A stretch of DNA of 64,000 nucleotides from Nitrospirillum viridazoti (GCF_007827975.1 NZ_VITT01000005.1); one strand, 5' to 3'. Shown: positions 8,238 to 17,031, counted from the stretch's first letter. Translations and numbers: made by a program. The notes: generated by a model not told the origin, from the sequence alone.

Positions 8238-8633
8238 ATGAACGACCGCATCGTCATCACCGATGGCCGCAGCAGCGTGACCCTTCATCCACCGGAAGCA
8301 GACCCGGATGGTCATGGCTTCGATATGAAGGTGGACCTAGTGGGCGGGCCATTCACTGGCAACATCCTGGCCACGACCTATCTTCCACTCCAGGCTTGGG
8401 ACCAGTTCCGCCGCGACCTGAGACGGTTGCATAGAAGCCTAAAGGGTGAGGCAAGTACCGACACCTGGTTCTCTAATTTCGGCCTTGTGCTCAAGGGTGA
8501 CGGACGGGGTCATATCCGGGTGACAGCGGACGCCCGGGACGAATGGGCCGACGCCAGCACCCTTTCATTCAGCTTCACCATCGATCAAACCCATCTGCCG
8601 CCCTTCATAGCCATCCTGGATCAATGGGCATAA
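8238..8633 (+). CDS. DUF6228-like hypothetical protein
   Basis: 131 residues with no signal peptide or membrane segment. The fold pattern is alternating beta strands with a central LQAWDQFRRDLRRLHRSLKG helix and a conserved-looking FSNFGLVLKGDGRGHIRVTADARD hairpin. This resembles DUF6228/WapI-like small proteins, some of which act as immunity proteins against contact-dependent or Rhs-type toxins. I see no toxin gene next to it, so immunity is only a possibility. It begins 9 bp after rppH and ends at a strong terminator, so the two are probably co-transcribed. Base composition is slightly less GC-biased than rppH. Confidence 0.7.
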   Translation: MNDRIVITDGRSSVTLHPPEADPDGHGFDMKVDLVGGPFTGNILATTYLPLQAWDQFRRDLRRLHRSLKGEASTDTWFSNFGLVLKGDGRGHIRVTADARDEWADASTLSFSFTIDQTHLPPFIAILDQWA

Positions 8634-8647
8634 GCGCCTACAGCCCC

Positions 8648-8693
8648 AAAAACAAAACGCCGCCCGGGGTCATCCAGGGCAGCGTTTTGTTTT
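8648..8693. terminator. Bidirectional terminator between convergent genes
   Basis: Long hairpin: AAAACAAAACGC (8649-8660) pairs with GCGTTTTGTTTT (8682-8693), with an inner CGCCC/GGGC stem. The outer A/T stretches give a U tract in both directions, so it can end the rppH-side transcript on the plus strand and the ferritin-like gene on the minus strand. Confidence 0.85.
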
Positions 8694-8711
8694 CCAGCAT
8701 GGAGAGAGACT

Positions 8712-9572
8712 TCAGGCGGCCAGCGGGGGCACGCCGGCCTTCTTCATCATGCGCTTGTAGGCGTAGCGCGAGGCGACGTCGTGCAGCCAGCCCTGGGGCT
8801 TCAGACCGCTGGCCTTGAACACCATGGCGACCATGCGGTCCAAATGGTGGGGGCGGTAATAGCTGTAGGCCCGGCGCACATAGTTGGCGAAGGCCGTCTC
8901 GCGGTGATAGGGCGCGCCCTCGTCATTGTTGGCGGCGTGGTAGGCGAAGGACAGCTCATCATCCTCCGTCTCGTTGATGCGCGAGAGGGAGATGCGCAGG
9001 CGGCCGAACTTGCCCAGGCGTTCCTGGGTCAGGTAATCGCCCAGGTAATCGTAGAACAGCTTGTAGTGCCGGAATTCGTCGGCCGCGATGTGGCGGCAGA
9101 TCTGCTTCAGCACCGGCTCATCGGTGGCCTCGGCCAGGGCGGTGTAATAGCTGCTGGTGCCGGTCTCGACGATGCAGCGCGCCACCAGTTCACCGGCGCG
9201 GGAACCGCGCACCGACTGGCTGACGTCGATGTCGATCTTGTAGCCTTCGCGGAAACGCGTCACCGCCGCCTGGAAGTTCCAGCTGGGGTCCACGCGCTCG
9301 GCCCAGGCGCCCAAGGCCTCGCCATGCTGCACTTCCTCAACCGCCCACTGGCGGGCCGTCCGACAGAACTCCGCGTTGTCGGCGAAGACATTGCATAGGT
9401 AGTCGGCGTAGCTGTCGCCGTTGTACTCCACCAGGGCGGCGGCCTTGATGAGCTTCAGGATATCGGGGTTGACCTTGGACGGGTCCAGCTTGTCCCAGGG
9501 CAGGCCGGCAACCGTCCAGTGACCGTTGCGGGTTTCCGTAGCCTGAGATTCCGTGCCGTTGACGTCTGCCAT
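8712..9572 (-). CDS. Ferritin-like diiron protein (rubrerythrin/desaturase-like)
   Basis: 286 residues, mostly helical, with all diiron ligands in the classical order: Glu49; Glu80-x-x-His83 (EEVQHGE); Glu136 (VETGTSSYY); Glu166-x-x-His169 (DEFRHYKL). This is the E/ExxH/E/ExxH pattern of ferritin-like oxidases and desaturases. The C-terminal 110 residues carry a Tyr/Arg-rich YVRRAYSYYRPHHLDRM segment and a further helix pair that could seat on a membrane or partner. No signal peptide. Exact chemistry (hydroxylation, desaturation, peroxide removal) cannot be told from sequence. It lies downstream of the atp operon on the same strand but behind a strong hairpin, so it is probably transcribed on its own. 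Confidence 0.75.
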   Translation of the reverse strand: MADVNGTESQATETRNGHWTVAGLPWDKLDPSKVNPDILKLIKAAALVEYNGDSYADYLCNVFADNAEFCRTARQWAVEEVQHGEALGAWAERVDPSWNFQAAVTRFREGYKIDIDVSQSVRGSRAGELVARCIVETGTSSYYTALAEATDEPVLKQICRHIAADEFRHYKLFYDYLGDYLTQERLGKFGRLRISLSRINETEDDELSFAYHAANNDEGAPYHRETAFANYVRRAYSYYRPHHLDRMVAMVFKASGLKPQGWLHDVASRYAYKRMMKKAGVPPLAA

Positions 9573-9983
9573 GCGCGTTCCGTTCTTCGTGCCCCAGGGC
9601 CGGCGCCCCCGCTTCCGGGTGCCGGCATCCGATGACCATTATACGGGCCCGATGCTGCCGCCGTGCCCCCACTGCGACGATCGAACCCCACTCAATTCGA
9701 AAAGGTCCGCCCGGAAACAAGAAAGCCGGCGGGCTTTTCGTGATGCCCCACCGGCCGGTATGCCACAAATTCGTAACACCCGCCAAGCTCGGCACGGCGC
9801 CAAGCTAGCACGATGCCGCCGATCGGCAAAATGCCCACCCGTCAAGGGCGGGAACTATTGTGCTAAATCAAGGGACTGGGCTTATGTCCTAGGGCGCCTG
9901 CCTAAGGGCGAAGGGGGCTAGGCACGATGTCCTAGCCCCCTTCGGGCTTTTGCGATTCGCTCTCAACTACCGGGGATCAACCC
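9573..9983. other. Intergenic region between atpC and the ferritin-like gene
   Basis: 411 bp. It contains the atp operon terminator hairpin (9909-9944, separate entry) and a smaller hairpin AAAGCC-GGCG-GGCTTT (9722-9737). The rest should hold the promoter of the ferritin-like gene on the minus strand. Short reading frames here have shadow-like composition and no ribosome-binding site, so I call no gene. Confidence 0.5.
9909..9944 (-). terminator. Terminator hairpin of the atpHAGDC operon
   Basis: Perfect 14-bp inverted repeat (9909-9922 with 9931-9944; core AAGGGGGCTAGG / CCTAGCCCCCTT) with an 8-base loop, 40 bp after the atpC stop. There is no strong T tract on the minus strand, but the stem is exceptionally stable. 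Confidence 0.7.
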
Positions 9984-10409
9984 TTAGTGGGCGGCCGGAC
10001 CGGTGCCGAGGGCTTCAAGCTTGGCCTGGGCGACCAGCAGCTTGGCCTCCGCGGCGCGCTTATCGACGTCGTTGGCGGCGTCGGCCACGTCCTCGGCCAA
10101 GTCCTTCACCTGCTGTTCCACCGCGGCGCGGTCCAGGGCCGCGACCTCGACCGCCTCTTCCGCCAGCACGGTGCAGCGCGTCTCGGTCACCTCGGCGAAA
10201 CCGCCGGCGACGAAGATACGGTTGCTGATGGTGGTGATGCCATCCAGGTAGATATCGATCACGCCCGGCTTCAGCGTGGTGATCAGGGGGGCGTGGCCCG
10301 GCAGGGCGCCCAGGTAGCCTTCAGTGCCCGGGACGACCACCATGTCGACCGGCTGGGAAACCAGCAGCTTTTCCGGCGACACCAGCTCGAATTCAACCTT
10401 ATCGGCCAT
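9984..10409 (-). CDS. atpC: ATP synthase F1 subunit epsilon
   Basis: 141-residue epsilon subunit of the F1 head, part of the rotating central stalk and an inhibitor of wasteful ATP hydrolysis. The N-terminal beta sandwich is clear (VEFELVSPEKLLVSQPVDM, then VVPGTEGYLGALPGHAPLI), followed by the helical C-terminal arm rich in Ala/Glu/Lys (ALDRAAVEQQVKDLAEDV). Last gene of atpHAGDC, 78 bp after atpD, and followed by a strong hairpin. The spacing and shared strand indicate one transcript. Confidence 0.96.
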   Translation of the reverse strand: MADKVEFELVSPEKLLVSQPVDMVVVPGTEGYLGALPGHAPLITTLKPGVIDIYLDGITTISNRIFVAGGFAEVTETRCTVLAEEAVEVAALDRAAVEQQVKDLAEDVADAANDVDKRAAEAKLLVAQAKLEALGTGPAAH

Positions 10410-10487
10410 GATGGGGCTTCCGTTCAGCGTCTTACGATAAGGGACGGAAAGGGGATCACCCCTTCCGTCCCGGTACTACTCAGGCGA

Positions 10488-11927
10488 TCAGGCGGCCTCG
10501 GCGGCCATCTTGCGGGCCTTCTCGACGGCTTCCTCGATGGTGCCGACCATGTAGAAGGCCGCTTCCGGCAGGTGGTCGTACTGGCCGGCCACGATGCCCT
10601 TGAACGCGCGGATGGTGTCTTCCAGGCTGACCAGCACGCCGGGCGTGCCGGTGAACACTTCGGCCACATGGAAGGGCTGGGACAGGAAGCGCTGGATCTT
10701 ACGGGCGCGGGCGACCGTCAGCTTGTCCTCTTCCGACAGTTCGTCCATGCCCAGGATGGCGATGATGTCCTGCAGCGACTTGTAGGTCTGCAGCACCTTC
10801 TGCACCGAACGGGCCGTCTGGTAGTGCTCCTCACCCACGACGCGCGGATCCAGCGCGCGGGAGGTGCTGTCCAGCGGGTCCACGGCCGGGAAGATGGCCT
10901 GTTCGGCGATGGCGCGGCTCAGCACCGTCGTGGCGTCCAGGTGGGCGAACGAGGTGGCGGGGGCCGGGTCGGTCAGGTCGTCGGCGGGCACGTACACGGC
11001 CTGCACCGAGGTGATCGAGCCCTTCTTGGTCGAGGTGATGCGTTCCTGCAGGGCGCCCATGTCAGTGGCCAGCGTCGGCTGGTAACCCACCGCGGAGGGG
11101 ATGCGGCCCAGCAGCGCCGACACCTCGGCACCCGCCTGGGTGAAGCGGAAGATGTTGTCGATGAACAGCAGCACGTCCTGGCCTTCCTCGTCGCGGAAGT
11201 ATTCCGCGATGGTCAGGCCGGACAGGGCGACGCGGGCGCGGGCGCCCGGCGGCTCGTTCATCTGGCCGTACACCAGGGCGACCTTGGAGCCCGGGCCGTC
11301 GAGCTTGATGACGCCCGATTCGATCATTTCGTGGTACAGGTCGTTACCCTCGCGGGTACGCTCGCCCACACCGGCGAAGACCGACACACCACCGTGCGCC
11401 TTGGCGACGTTGTTGATCAGTTCCATGATGGTGACGGTCTTGCCCACGCCGGCGCCGCCGAACAGGCCGATCTTGCCACCCTTCAGGTACGGGGCCAGCA
11501 AGTCGATGACCTTAATGCCCGTGACCAGGATCTGCGCGTCGGTCGCCTGCTCGGCGAACTCGGGCGCGGACCGGTGGATGGGGTAGGTCTTCTCGGAGGC
11601 GACGGCACCGCGCTCGTCGATCGGCTCGCCGATGACGTTCAGGATGCGGCCCAGGGTGTTGGGGCCCACCGGCATCTGGATGGGCGAGCCGGAGTCGGTC
11701 ACCGAGGTGCCGCGGACCAGACCGTCGGTGCTGTCCATGGCGATGCAGCGCACGGTGTTCTCACCCAGATGCTGGGCGACTTCGAACACAAGGGTCTTGC
11801 CCTCGTTCTGCGTGTGCAGGGCGTTCAGGATGGCGGGCAGTTCGGCATCGAACTGCACGTCCACCACGGCGCCCAGCACCTGCGTGATACGGCCGACGGC
11901 GTTGGTCGCCTGGTTAGTCGTAGCCAT
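10488..11927 (-). CDS. atpD: ATP synthase F1 subunit beta (catalytic)
   Basis: 479-residue catalytic subunit that makes ATP at the cytoplasmic face of the membrane. Walker A GGAGVGKT is at 157-164; GERTREGNDLYHEM and the Walker B strand DVLLFIDNIFRFTQAG follow; the adenine-pocket tyrosine region VGYQPTLATDMG is present. The length equals that of other alphaproteobacterial AtpD proteins, with an extra Asn/Gln-rich start MATTNQATNA. Fourth gene of atpHAGDC, 44 bp after atpG. Confidence 0.98.
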   Translation of the reverse strand: MATTNQATNAVGRITQVLGAVVDVQFDAELPAILNALHTQNEGKTLVFEVAQHLGENTVRCIAMDSTDGLVRGTSVTDSGSPIQMPVGPNTLGRILNVIGEPIDERGAVASEKTYPIHRSAPEFAEQATDAQILVTGIKVIDLLAPYLKGGKIGLFGGAGVGKTVTIMELINNVAKAHGGVSVFAGVGERTREGNDLYHEMIESGVIKLDGPGSKVALVYGQMNEPPGARARVALSGLTIAEYFRDEEGQDVLLFIDNIFRFTQAGAEVSALLGRIPSAVGYQPTLATDMGALQERITSTKKGSITSVQAVYVPADDLTDPAPATSFAHLDATTVLSRAIAEQAIFPAVDPLDSTSRALDPRVVGEEHYQTARSVQKVLQTYKSLQDIIAILGMDELSEEDKLTVARARKIQRFLSQPFHVAEVFTGTPGVLVSLEDTIRAFKGIVAGQYDHLPEAAFYMVGTIEEAVEKARKMAAEAA

Positions 11928-11971
11928 GGGGTAAGCTCCCTCGGACCCTTGCGAATGTTGTCGTGGCGCCG

Positions 11972-12862
11972 TCAGACCGCTTCAGCACCGGAGATGATCT
12001 CGATCAGCTCCTTGGTGATGAAGGCCTGGCGCGTGCGGTTGTAGTTAAGCGTCAGCTTCTTGATCGTGTCGCCGGCGTTGCGCGTGGCGTTGTCCATGGC
12101 GGTCATCTGCGCGCCGAAGAACGAGGCCGAGCTTTCCAGCAGTGCGGTGTACACCTGGATGGAAAGGTTGCGCGGCAGCAGGTCGTTGAGGATGTCCTCC
12201 TCCGACGGCTCGAACTCGTAGATGGCCTTGGGCTCGGTGGAGGCCGGGGCCTCTTCCGTCGTGGCCGCCACGGCGAACGGGACGATCTGCTGAACGGTAA
12301 CGATCTGCGTCATCGCCGACTTGAACTTGTTGAAGATGATGGAGGCGACGTCGAACTCACCGGCGTCGAACAGCTCCAGCACCTTGTCCGCGACCTGGGC
12401 CGCGTCGGCGAAGCCCAGGCGCTTGCCGCCCAGGTTCTCGTAGCTGTGGACGATCATCGAGCCGAACTCGCGACGCAGCAGGTCGCGGCCCTTGCGGCCC
12501 ACCGTCAGCAGCTTCACGGTCTTGCCCTCGCCCGTCAGGCGGGCGACCTGGCGCTTGGCCTCGCGGACGATGGTGGCGTTGAAGCCGCCGCACAGGCCGC
12601 GGTCGCCGGTCAGGACGATCAGCAGATGCGTCTTGTCGGAACCGGTGCCCGCCATCAGCTTCGGGCCCTGCGCGCCCGCCGGCACGTTGGCGGCGAGGGA
12701 GGAGAGCATGCGGCCCATGCGCTCGGCATAGGGACGCCCGGCTTCGGCCTGTTCCTGGGCGCGGCGCAGCTTGCTGGCCGCCACCATCTTCAGGGCCGAG
12801 GTGATCTTCTGCGTCGACTTGACGCTGTCGATCCGGATCTTGAGGTCCTTAAGGCTGGGCAT
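11972..12862 (-). CDS. atpG: ATP synthase F1 subunit gamma
   Basis: 296-residue central shaft of F1. Both coiled-coil ends are typical: the N-terminal MPSLKDLKIRIDSVKSTQKI and the C-terminal MDNATRNAGDTIKKLTLNYN run ending in RTRQAFITKELIEIISGAEA. The middle carries TGDRGLCGGFNATI (near 90-103), the hallmark of the Rossmann-like domain. Between atpA (88 bp upstream) and atpD (44 bp downstream). Confidence 0.97.
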   Translation of the reverse strand: MPSLKDLKIRIDSVKSTQKITSALKMVAASKLRRAQEQAEAGRPYAERMGRMLSSLAANVPAGAQGPKLMAGTGSDKTHLLIVLTGDRGLCGGFNATIVREAKRQVARLTGEGKTVKLLTVGRKGRDLLRREFGSMIVHSYENLGGKRLGFADAAQVADKVLELFDAGEFDVASIIFNKFKSAMTQIVTVQQIVPFAVAATTEEAPASTEPKAIYEFEPSEEDILNDLLPRNLSIQVYTALLESSASFFGAQMTAMDNATRNAGDTIKKLTLNYNRTRQAFITKELIEIISGAEAV

Positions 12863-12950
12863 GCCGTGCCTTCACTTCCTTGACAAGGTCCCTTGTGGGG
12901 AGAACTGGACTGGAGGGCGGCCCCGGAAGAGCCGCCCACCGCTACGGAGA

Positions 12951-14480
12951 TCAGGCGAAGACCTTGGAGAAGTTCTCCAGGAAGGCCTTCAGCTTTTCCT
13001 CGGTGTCCTTGCTGATCTGCTTGTCGGTGCGGATCGCGGTCAGGATGTCCTGGCCCTTGCTGCGGATCTCGTCCAGGAAGCGCGCCTCGAAGCGGTTCAC
13101 GTCCTCGACCTTCACCTTGTCCAGGAAACCCTTCACGCCGGCGAAGATGGAGACCACCTGCTCTTCCACCGGCAGCGGGCTGTACTGCGGCTGCTTCAGC
13201 AGCTCGGTCAGGCGGGCGCCACGGTTCAGCAGGCGCTGGGTGGCGGCGTCCAGGTCCGAGGCGAACTGGGCGAAGGCGGCCATTTCGCGGTACTGGGCCA
13301 GTTCCAGCTTAATGGTGCCGGCGACCTGCTTCATCGCCTTGATCTGGGCGGCGGAGCCGACGCGGCTGACCGACAGGCCGACGTTAATGGCCGGGCGGAT
13401 ACCGCGGTAGAACAGGCCGGTTTCCAGGAAGATCTGGCCGTCGGTGATAGAGATGACGTTGGTCGGGATGTAGGCCGACACGTCACCCGCCTGGGTCTCG
13501 ATGATGGGCAGGGCCGTCAGCGAGCCGGCGCCGTAGCCGTCGGCCATCTTGCAGGCGCGTTCCAGCAGGCGGCTGTGCAGGTAGAACACGTCGCCCGGGT
13601 AGGCTTCGCGGCCCGGCGGACGGCGCAGCAGCAGGGACATCTGACGGTAGGCGACGGCCTGCTTGGACAGGTCGTCATACACGATCAGGGCGTGCATGCC
13701 GTTGTCGCGGAAGAACTCGCCCATGGCGCAGCCGGTGTAGGGCGCCAGGTACTGCAGCGGCGCCGGCTCGGACGCGGTGGCGGCCACGACGATGGAGTAT
13801 TCCATCGCGCCGGCTTCCTCCAGCGTCTTCACGATCTGGGCGACCGTGGAGCGCTTCTGGCCGACGGCCACGTAGATGCAGTAGAGCTTCTTGGATTCGT
13901 CGCCGCCGGCGTTGATGCCCTTCTGGTTGATGAAGGCATCGATGGCGACGGCGGTCTTGCCGGTCTGGCGGTCGCCGATGATCAGCTCACGCTGGCCACG
14001 GCCGACGGGCACCAGGGCGTCCACGGCCTTCAGGCCGGTCTGCATGGGCTCGTGCACCGACTTGCGCGGGATGATGCCGGGGGCCTTCACCTCGACGCGC
14101 TTGCGCACGACGTCGACCAGCGGGCCCTTGCCGTCGATGGGGTTGCCCAGGCCGTCCACGACGCGGCCCAGCAGGCCGCGGCCCACCGGAACCTCGACGA
14201 TGGCGCCCGTGCGCTTCACCGTGTCGCCTTCCTTGATGGCGCGGTCGTCGCCGAAGATCACGGCGCCGACGTTGTCGGCTTCCAGGTTCAGGGCCAGGCC
14301 CTGAATCCCGCCCGGGAACTCGACCATCTCACCGGCCTGGACCTTGTCCAGGCCATGGATGCGGGCAACACCGTCGCCGACCGAGAGCACCTGGCCCACT
14401 TCAGCAACATCGGCCTCGGTGCCGAAATTCGCGATCTGCTGTTTCAGGATCGCGGAAATCTCTGCGGCGCGGATTTCCAT
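12951..14480 (-). CDS. atpA: ATP synthase F1 subunit alpha
   Basis: 509-residue non-catalytic nucleotide-binding subunit. Walker A GDRQTGKT at 169-176, the alpha-specific VGRGQRELIIGDRQ stretch, the arginine-finger region (VGLSVSRVGSAAQ) and the LELAQYREMAAF segment near the C-terminus are all present. The ATG overlaps the atpH stop by one base (TGATG at 14478-14482), so translation of the two is probably coupled. Confidence 0.98.
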   Translation of the reverse strand: MEIRAAEISAILKQQIANFGTEADVAEVGQVLSVGDGVARIHGLDKVQAGEMVEFPGGIQGLALNLEADNVGAVIFGDDRAIKEGDTVKRTGAIVEVPVGRGLLGRVVDGLGNPIDGKGPLVDVVRKRVEVKAPGIIPRKSVHEPMQTGLKAVDALVPVGRGQRELIIGDRQTGKTAVAIDAFINQKGINAGGDESKKLYCIYVAVGQKRSTVAQIVKTLEEAGAMEYSIVVAATASEPAPLQYLAPYTGCAMGEFFRDNGMHALIVYDDLSKQAVAYRQMSLLLRRPPGREAYPGDVFYLHSRLLERACKMADGYGAGSLTALPIIETQAGDVSAYIPTNVISITDGQIFLETGLFYRGIRPAINVGLSVSRVGSAAQIKAMKQVAGTIKLELAQYREMAAFAQFASDLDAATQRLLNRGARLTELLKQPQYSPLPVEEQVVSIFAGVKGFLDKVKVEDVNRFEARFLDEIRSKGQDILTAIRTDKQISKDTEEKLKAFLENFSKVFA

Positions 14481-15040
14481 CAGCCCACCCCTTTCATGGC
14501 GATTTTCAGCTTGGTCAGTTTGGTGCGCACGGAACTGTCGATCATGCGCGATCCGACCTTAACGATCATGCCGCCCAGCAGCGACGGGTCGACGCTGGCG
14601 GCAACGGTAACTTTGGAGCCCAGGGCCTTCTTCAGCGCATCGGTCACGGCCGACAGCTGCTCTTCCGTCAGCGGACGGGCCGAGATGACGGTGGCCGTCT
14701 CTTCGCCGCGGCGCTGGGCCAGCTCGGCAAGGAAGGCGACGATCATGCCGTCGAGGGCGAAAAGCCGGCGGTTCTGGGCGACCAGACCAATAAACTTGCG
14801 CACAAGCTCGGACGTGCCCGCCTGTGACAGCACCGCCTCCATGGCGCGGGCCTGCTCGGCACGCGACAGGACGGGGCTGCGCACAACGCGACGCAGGTCT
14901 GCGCTTTCGGCGAGAACCTGCTTGAGCGACGTCAGGTCCTGCGCGGTTTGGTCCAGCGCCTTCTGCTCGTCGGCAAGGTCGAACAGCGCCGCCGCGTAGC
15001 GGGCCGCCAGTCCGGATACGACTGTGCCTTGGGATGCCAC
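14480..15040 (-). CDS. atpH: ATP synthase F1 subunit delta (OSCP)
   Basis: 186-residue delta subunit joining the F1 head to the peripheral stalk. The N-terminal six-helix bundle starts SGLAARYAAALFDLADEQKA, and the conserved C-terminal DPSLLGGMIVKVGSRMIDSSV motif is complete. First gene of the operon. The order HAGDC without atpI, B, E or F genes is the split arrangement long known from Rhodospirillum rubrum and other alphaproteobacteria, in which F0 is encoded elsewhere. Confidence 0.96.
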   Translation of the reverse strand: MASQGTVVSGLAARYAAALFDLADEQKALDQTAQDLTSLKQVLAESADLRRVVRSPVLSRAEQARAMEAVLSQAGTSELVRKFIGLVAQNRRLFALDGMIVAFLAELAQRRGEETATVISARPLTEEQLSAVTDALKKALGSKVTVAASVDPSLLGGMIVKVGSRMIDSSVRTKLTKLKIAMKGVG

Positions 15041-15341
15041 CTGGAAACCTCGGTTAATCCGCAGACCTGAAGGATTTCAGGGCCTTAGCAATGTGGGTCC
15101 GAACCGGGCAAAAACCACCCCGGCGTCGGGCGTCGTGCACTTAACACAGGATGTCGCAGGGCGCAACTCCATCACTCCATCCAAAGCATACTATCCCACG
15201 GGTGAGCAGCCCGCTTTAAGGCGCCATTAACAGTTGGGGCCGCATAGTCCCCTCAACGCGCCAAAGCCACCCGGCGCACTGACGAAAAGTCCGGAACCTT
15301 CCGGGCGCCTCCGATCCAGGGTGGCAGAGTGCTGGTGAGTC
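15041..15341. other. Divergent promoter region between atpH and a plus-strand gene
   Basis: 301 bp. It should contain the atp operon promoter on the minus strand; I see no convincing TTGACA/TATAAT pair, only a TAGTAT-like hexamer around 15189-15194 read on the minus strand. A perfect small dyad CCGGAA-CC-TTCCGG (15291-15304) sits 38 bp before the plus-strand start and is an operator candidate. No gene seen. Confidence 0.35.
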
Positions 15342-15677
15342 ATGACTGTCGTCCCCTTCTCCTCTGCCCGCTTCACCCCCTTCGATCTGACCGAGTGGAA
15401 CAGCGTCGCCCAGCCCAAGCTGGAGCGGGGCCTGTGGGAAACGGTCAGCCGCCACACCGCGCCGGACCATGATCAGCTGATCGTGCGCTTCCCCAACCTG
15501 GATCGCCCGGTCTTCCGGTTCGAGCGTGATCGCCGCGGCACCTATCGCCTGTACTTCAACGACCGCCGCGGCTGGTACTGCATCGGCACCGGCGAGAGCG
15601 CCGAGGAATGCCTGTCCGTGTGGCGTGGCCGCGTGCCGCGCGCCACGGCCGAGGCCGGCGCGCAAGCGGGCCGCTGA
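15342..15677 (+). CDS. Conserved hypothetical protein
   Basis: 111 residues without signal peptide or membrane span. It contains a compact beta-rich stretch with many aromatic and arginine residues (RPVFRFERDRRGTYRLYFN, then DRRGWYCIGTGESAEECL), which suggests a small RNA- or protein-binding fold. I do not recognise the family. It starts at an ATG without an obvious strong ribosome-binding site. It is divergent from the atp operon, and a cluster of GTTGCCTG repeats follows its stop. Confidence 0.6.
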   Translation: MTVVPFSSARFTPFDLTEWNSVAQPKLERGLWETVSRHTAPDHDQLIVRFPNLDRPVFRFERDRRGTYRLYFNDRRGWYCIGTGESAEECLSVWRGRVPRATAEAGAQAGR

Positions 15678-15731
15678 GCGTCCGCCGCTATACTAAAGAA
15701 CGAGGGGGCCTTGGGCCCCATCGGAGCCTGA

Positions 15732-15860
15732 GTTGCCTGGTGAGAACCCGATTTTAGGTGGCCTGACGTTTATGAAGTCTTGGAGTCGCGTACCGGTCGA
15801 GTGACCTAGCGTTGCCTGGAACCAGAGTTGCCTGAACACCGGCTTCAGTAGCGTTGCCTG
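15732..15860. repeat. Cluster of GTTGCCTG octamers
   Basis: Four exact copies of GTTGCCTG at 15732, 15811, 15827 and 15853, plus two near-copies, GTGGCCTG (15758) and GTGACCTA (15801), all in the same orientation between two convergent genes. The spacing is irregular (26, 43, 10, 16 and 26 bp), so this is not a simple microsatellite or CRISPR array. Confidence 0.55.
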
Positions 15861-15892
15861 ATTTGACGCCAGGGGGCAGACCAGCGCCCCCT

Positions 15893-16894
15893 TCAGGGCA
15901 GACGGGACACGGGGCGGAGCGGCGGCGCCAGCACACGGAAAGGCGCCGCCGTTTCCATATCCACCGGCAGCCGGGCGATGGTATCGCCATCCCCCTGCAC
16001 CGGATCGCCAACCGGCCCCTCGATCCGCACCCGCACCGCCGGCACCACGCGGTACCCCGATCCCCCCTTCGCTTCCGTCCAGCGGGCCAGCCGGCCCGTC
16101 ACCAGCGCCGCGCCATAGCCCAGCGCCGCCAGCCGCCCGCCCGCCTCGAACAGGCAGACGTGGAAGCCACTTTCGTCCAGCCGGGCGTCGGGCGCGCAGA
16201 CGAAGCGGCCACCATAGAAATGGCCCTTGGCCACGATGCAGGACGCCGCCTGGTGCTCGCGGACATGGCCGGCCGCGTCCGTCGTGATCACGCGATAGCG
16301 CGGGCTGGGCCAGCGCGCGATCTGCGCCAGGCTTTCCAGCACATAGGCGCCCTTGCCGATCCGGCGCTTCACCCCGGGATCCACCCCCTCCACCACATGG
16401 GCGTCCAGGCCCACGCCGGCCATCATCGTGAACAGGCGGCCGTTGGCGCGCCCGGCATGGATGGTGCGGGGCACCGCGCCCGCCAGGGTGCGCGCCAGCT
16501 CGGCCACGCCGGACGGTAGGTCCAGCTCCGCCGCCAGCACATTGGCCGTGCCCAGGGGGATCAGACCCAGGGCCGGCGGCGACCGGGTCGGCGCCGCCAA
16601 AAGGCCGTTCACCACCTCGTTGATGGTGCCGTCGCCGCCCGAGGCCACAATGGCGTCGGGGATGCGCCCGTCCGTCAGCGCGCCGGAGGCGGCCAGGCCG
16701 GCCAGGCGTTCGGCGTCGCGCGGTCCGGTGGTTTCCACCACCGCCACGTCGGCCCCGCCCTGGCGCAGAGCATCGACCACACGTCCCATCAAGCCCCGCC
16801 GGCGGCGGCCCGCCACAGGATTGTGAATGATCAATAGTCGGCGCGCGGGTGCGGACACAGGTTCCGTGACAGCCAAGTGAAGGGCGGAAGACAT
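15893..16894 (-). CDS. Diacylglycerol/lipid kinase family protein
   Basis: 333 residues from the ATG at 16894 (an upstream in-frame start at 16951 would add 19 residues unlike the family). The DAGK catalytic domain is clear: LLIIHNPVAGRRR near 20-32 and SGGDGTINEVVNG with the GGDGT nucleotide motif at 86-90, then GLIPLGTANVLAAEL. The family phosphorylates diacylglycerol, sphingoid bases or related lipids to the 1-phosphate. The gene is divergent from a PlcP/LpxH-like phosphoesterase and a GT4 glycosyltransferase. I infer that it recycles diacylglycerol released by phospholipid turnover; other lipid substrates are possible. Confidence 0.85.
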   Translation of the reverse strand: MSSALHLAVTEPVSAPARRLLIIHNPVAGRRRRGLMGRVVDALRQGGADVAVVETTGPRDAERLAGLAASGALTDGRIPDAIVASGGDGTINEVVNGLLAAPTRSPPALGLIPLGTANVLAAELDLPSGVAELARTLAGAVPRTIHAGRANGRLFTMMAGVGLDAHVVEGVDPGVKRRIGKGAYVLESLAQIARWPSPRYRVITTDAAGHVREHQAASCIVAKGHFYGGRFVCAPDARLDESGFHVCLFEAGGRLAALGYGAALVTGRLARWTEAKGGSGYRVVPAVRVRIEGPVGDPVQGDGDTIARLPVDMETAAPFRVLAPPLRPVSRLP

Positions 16895-17031
16895 ATTTAT
16901 GAATGCCCCGTGAATATATGGTGAAGTCCTTGAACTTGCCTTCATCACCATTTGTCTTGCCCTACATGCTGCGGTATAGCCCTGTCAACATTACTATTGA
17001 TTGTCTGCGTGGGTCATCTCGGGGGCGTAGC

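Noticed and set aside
9553..9921. 122-codon plus-strand open frame upstream of atpC
   Set aside because: It overlaps the promoter side of the ferritin-like gene, has no ribosome-binding site and no domain; composition is that of noncoding DNA.
9987..14999. Long plus-strand open frames opposite the atp genes
   Set aside because: Antisense shadows of atpC, atpD, atpG, atpA and atpH, whose proteins are unmistakable. No ribosome-binding site or domain.
16982..17005. Full Pho box upstream of the PlcP-like gene
   Set aside because: CTGTCAA is present, but the second half is CTATTGA at a 12-base rather than 11-base offset, so I keep it only as a weak half-site.
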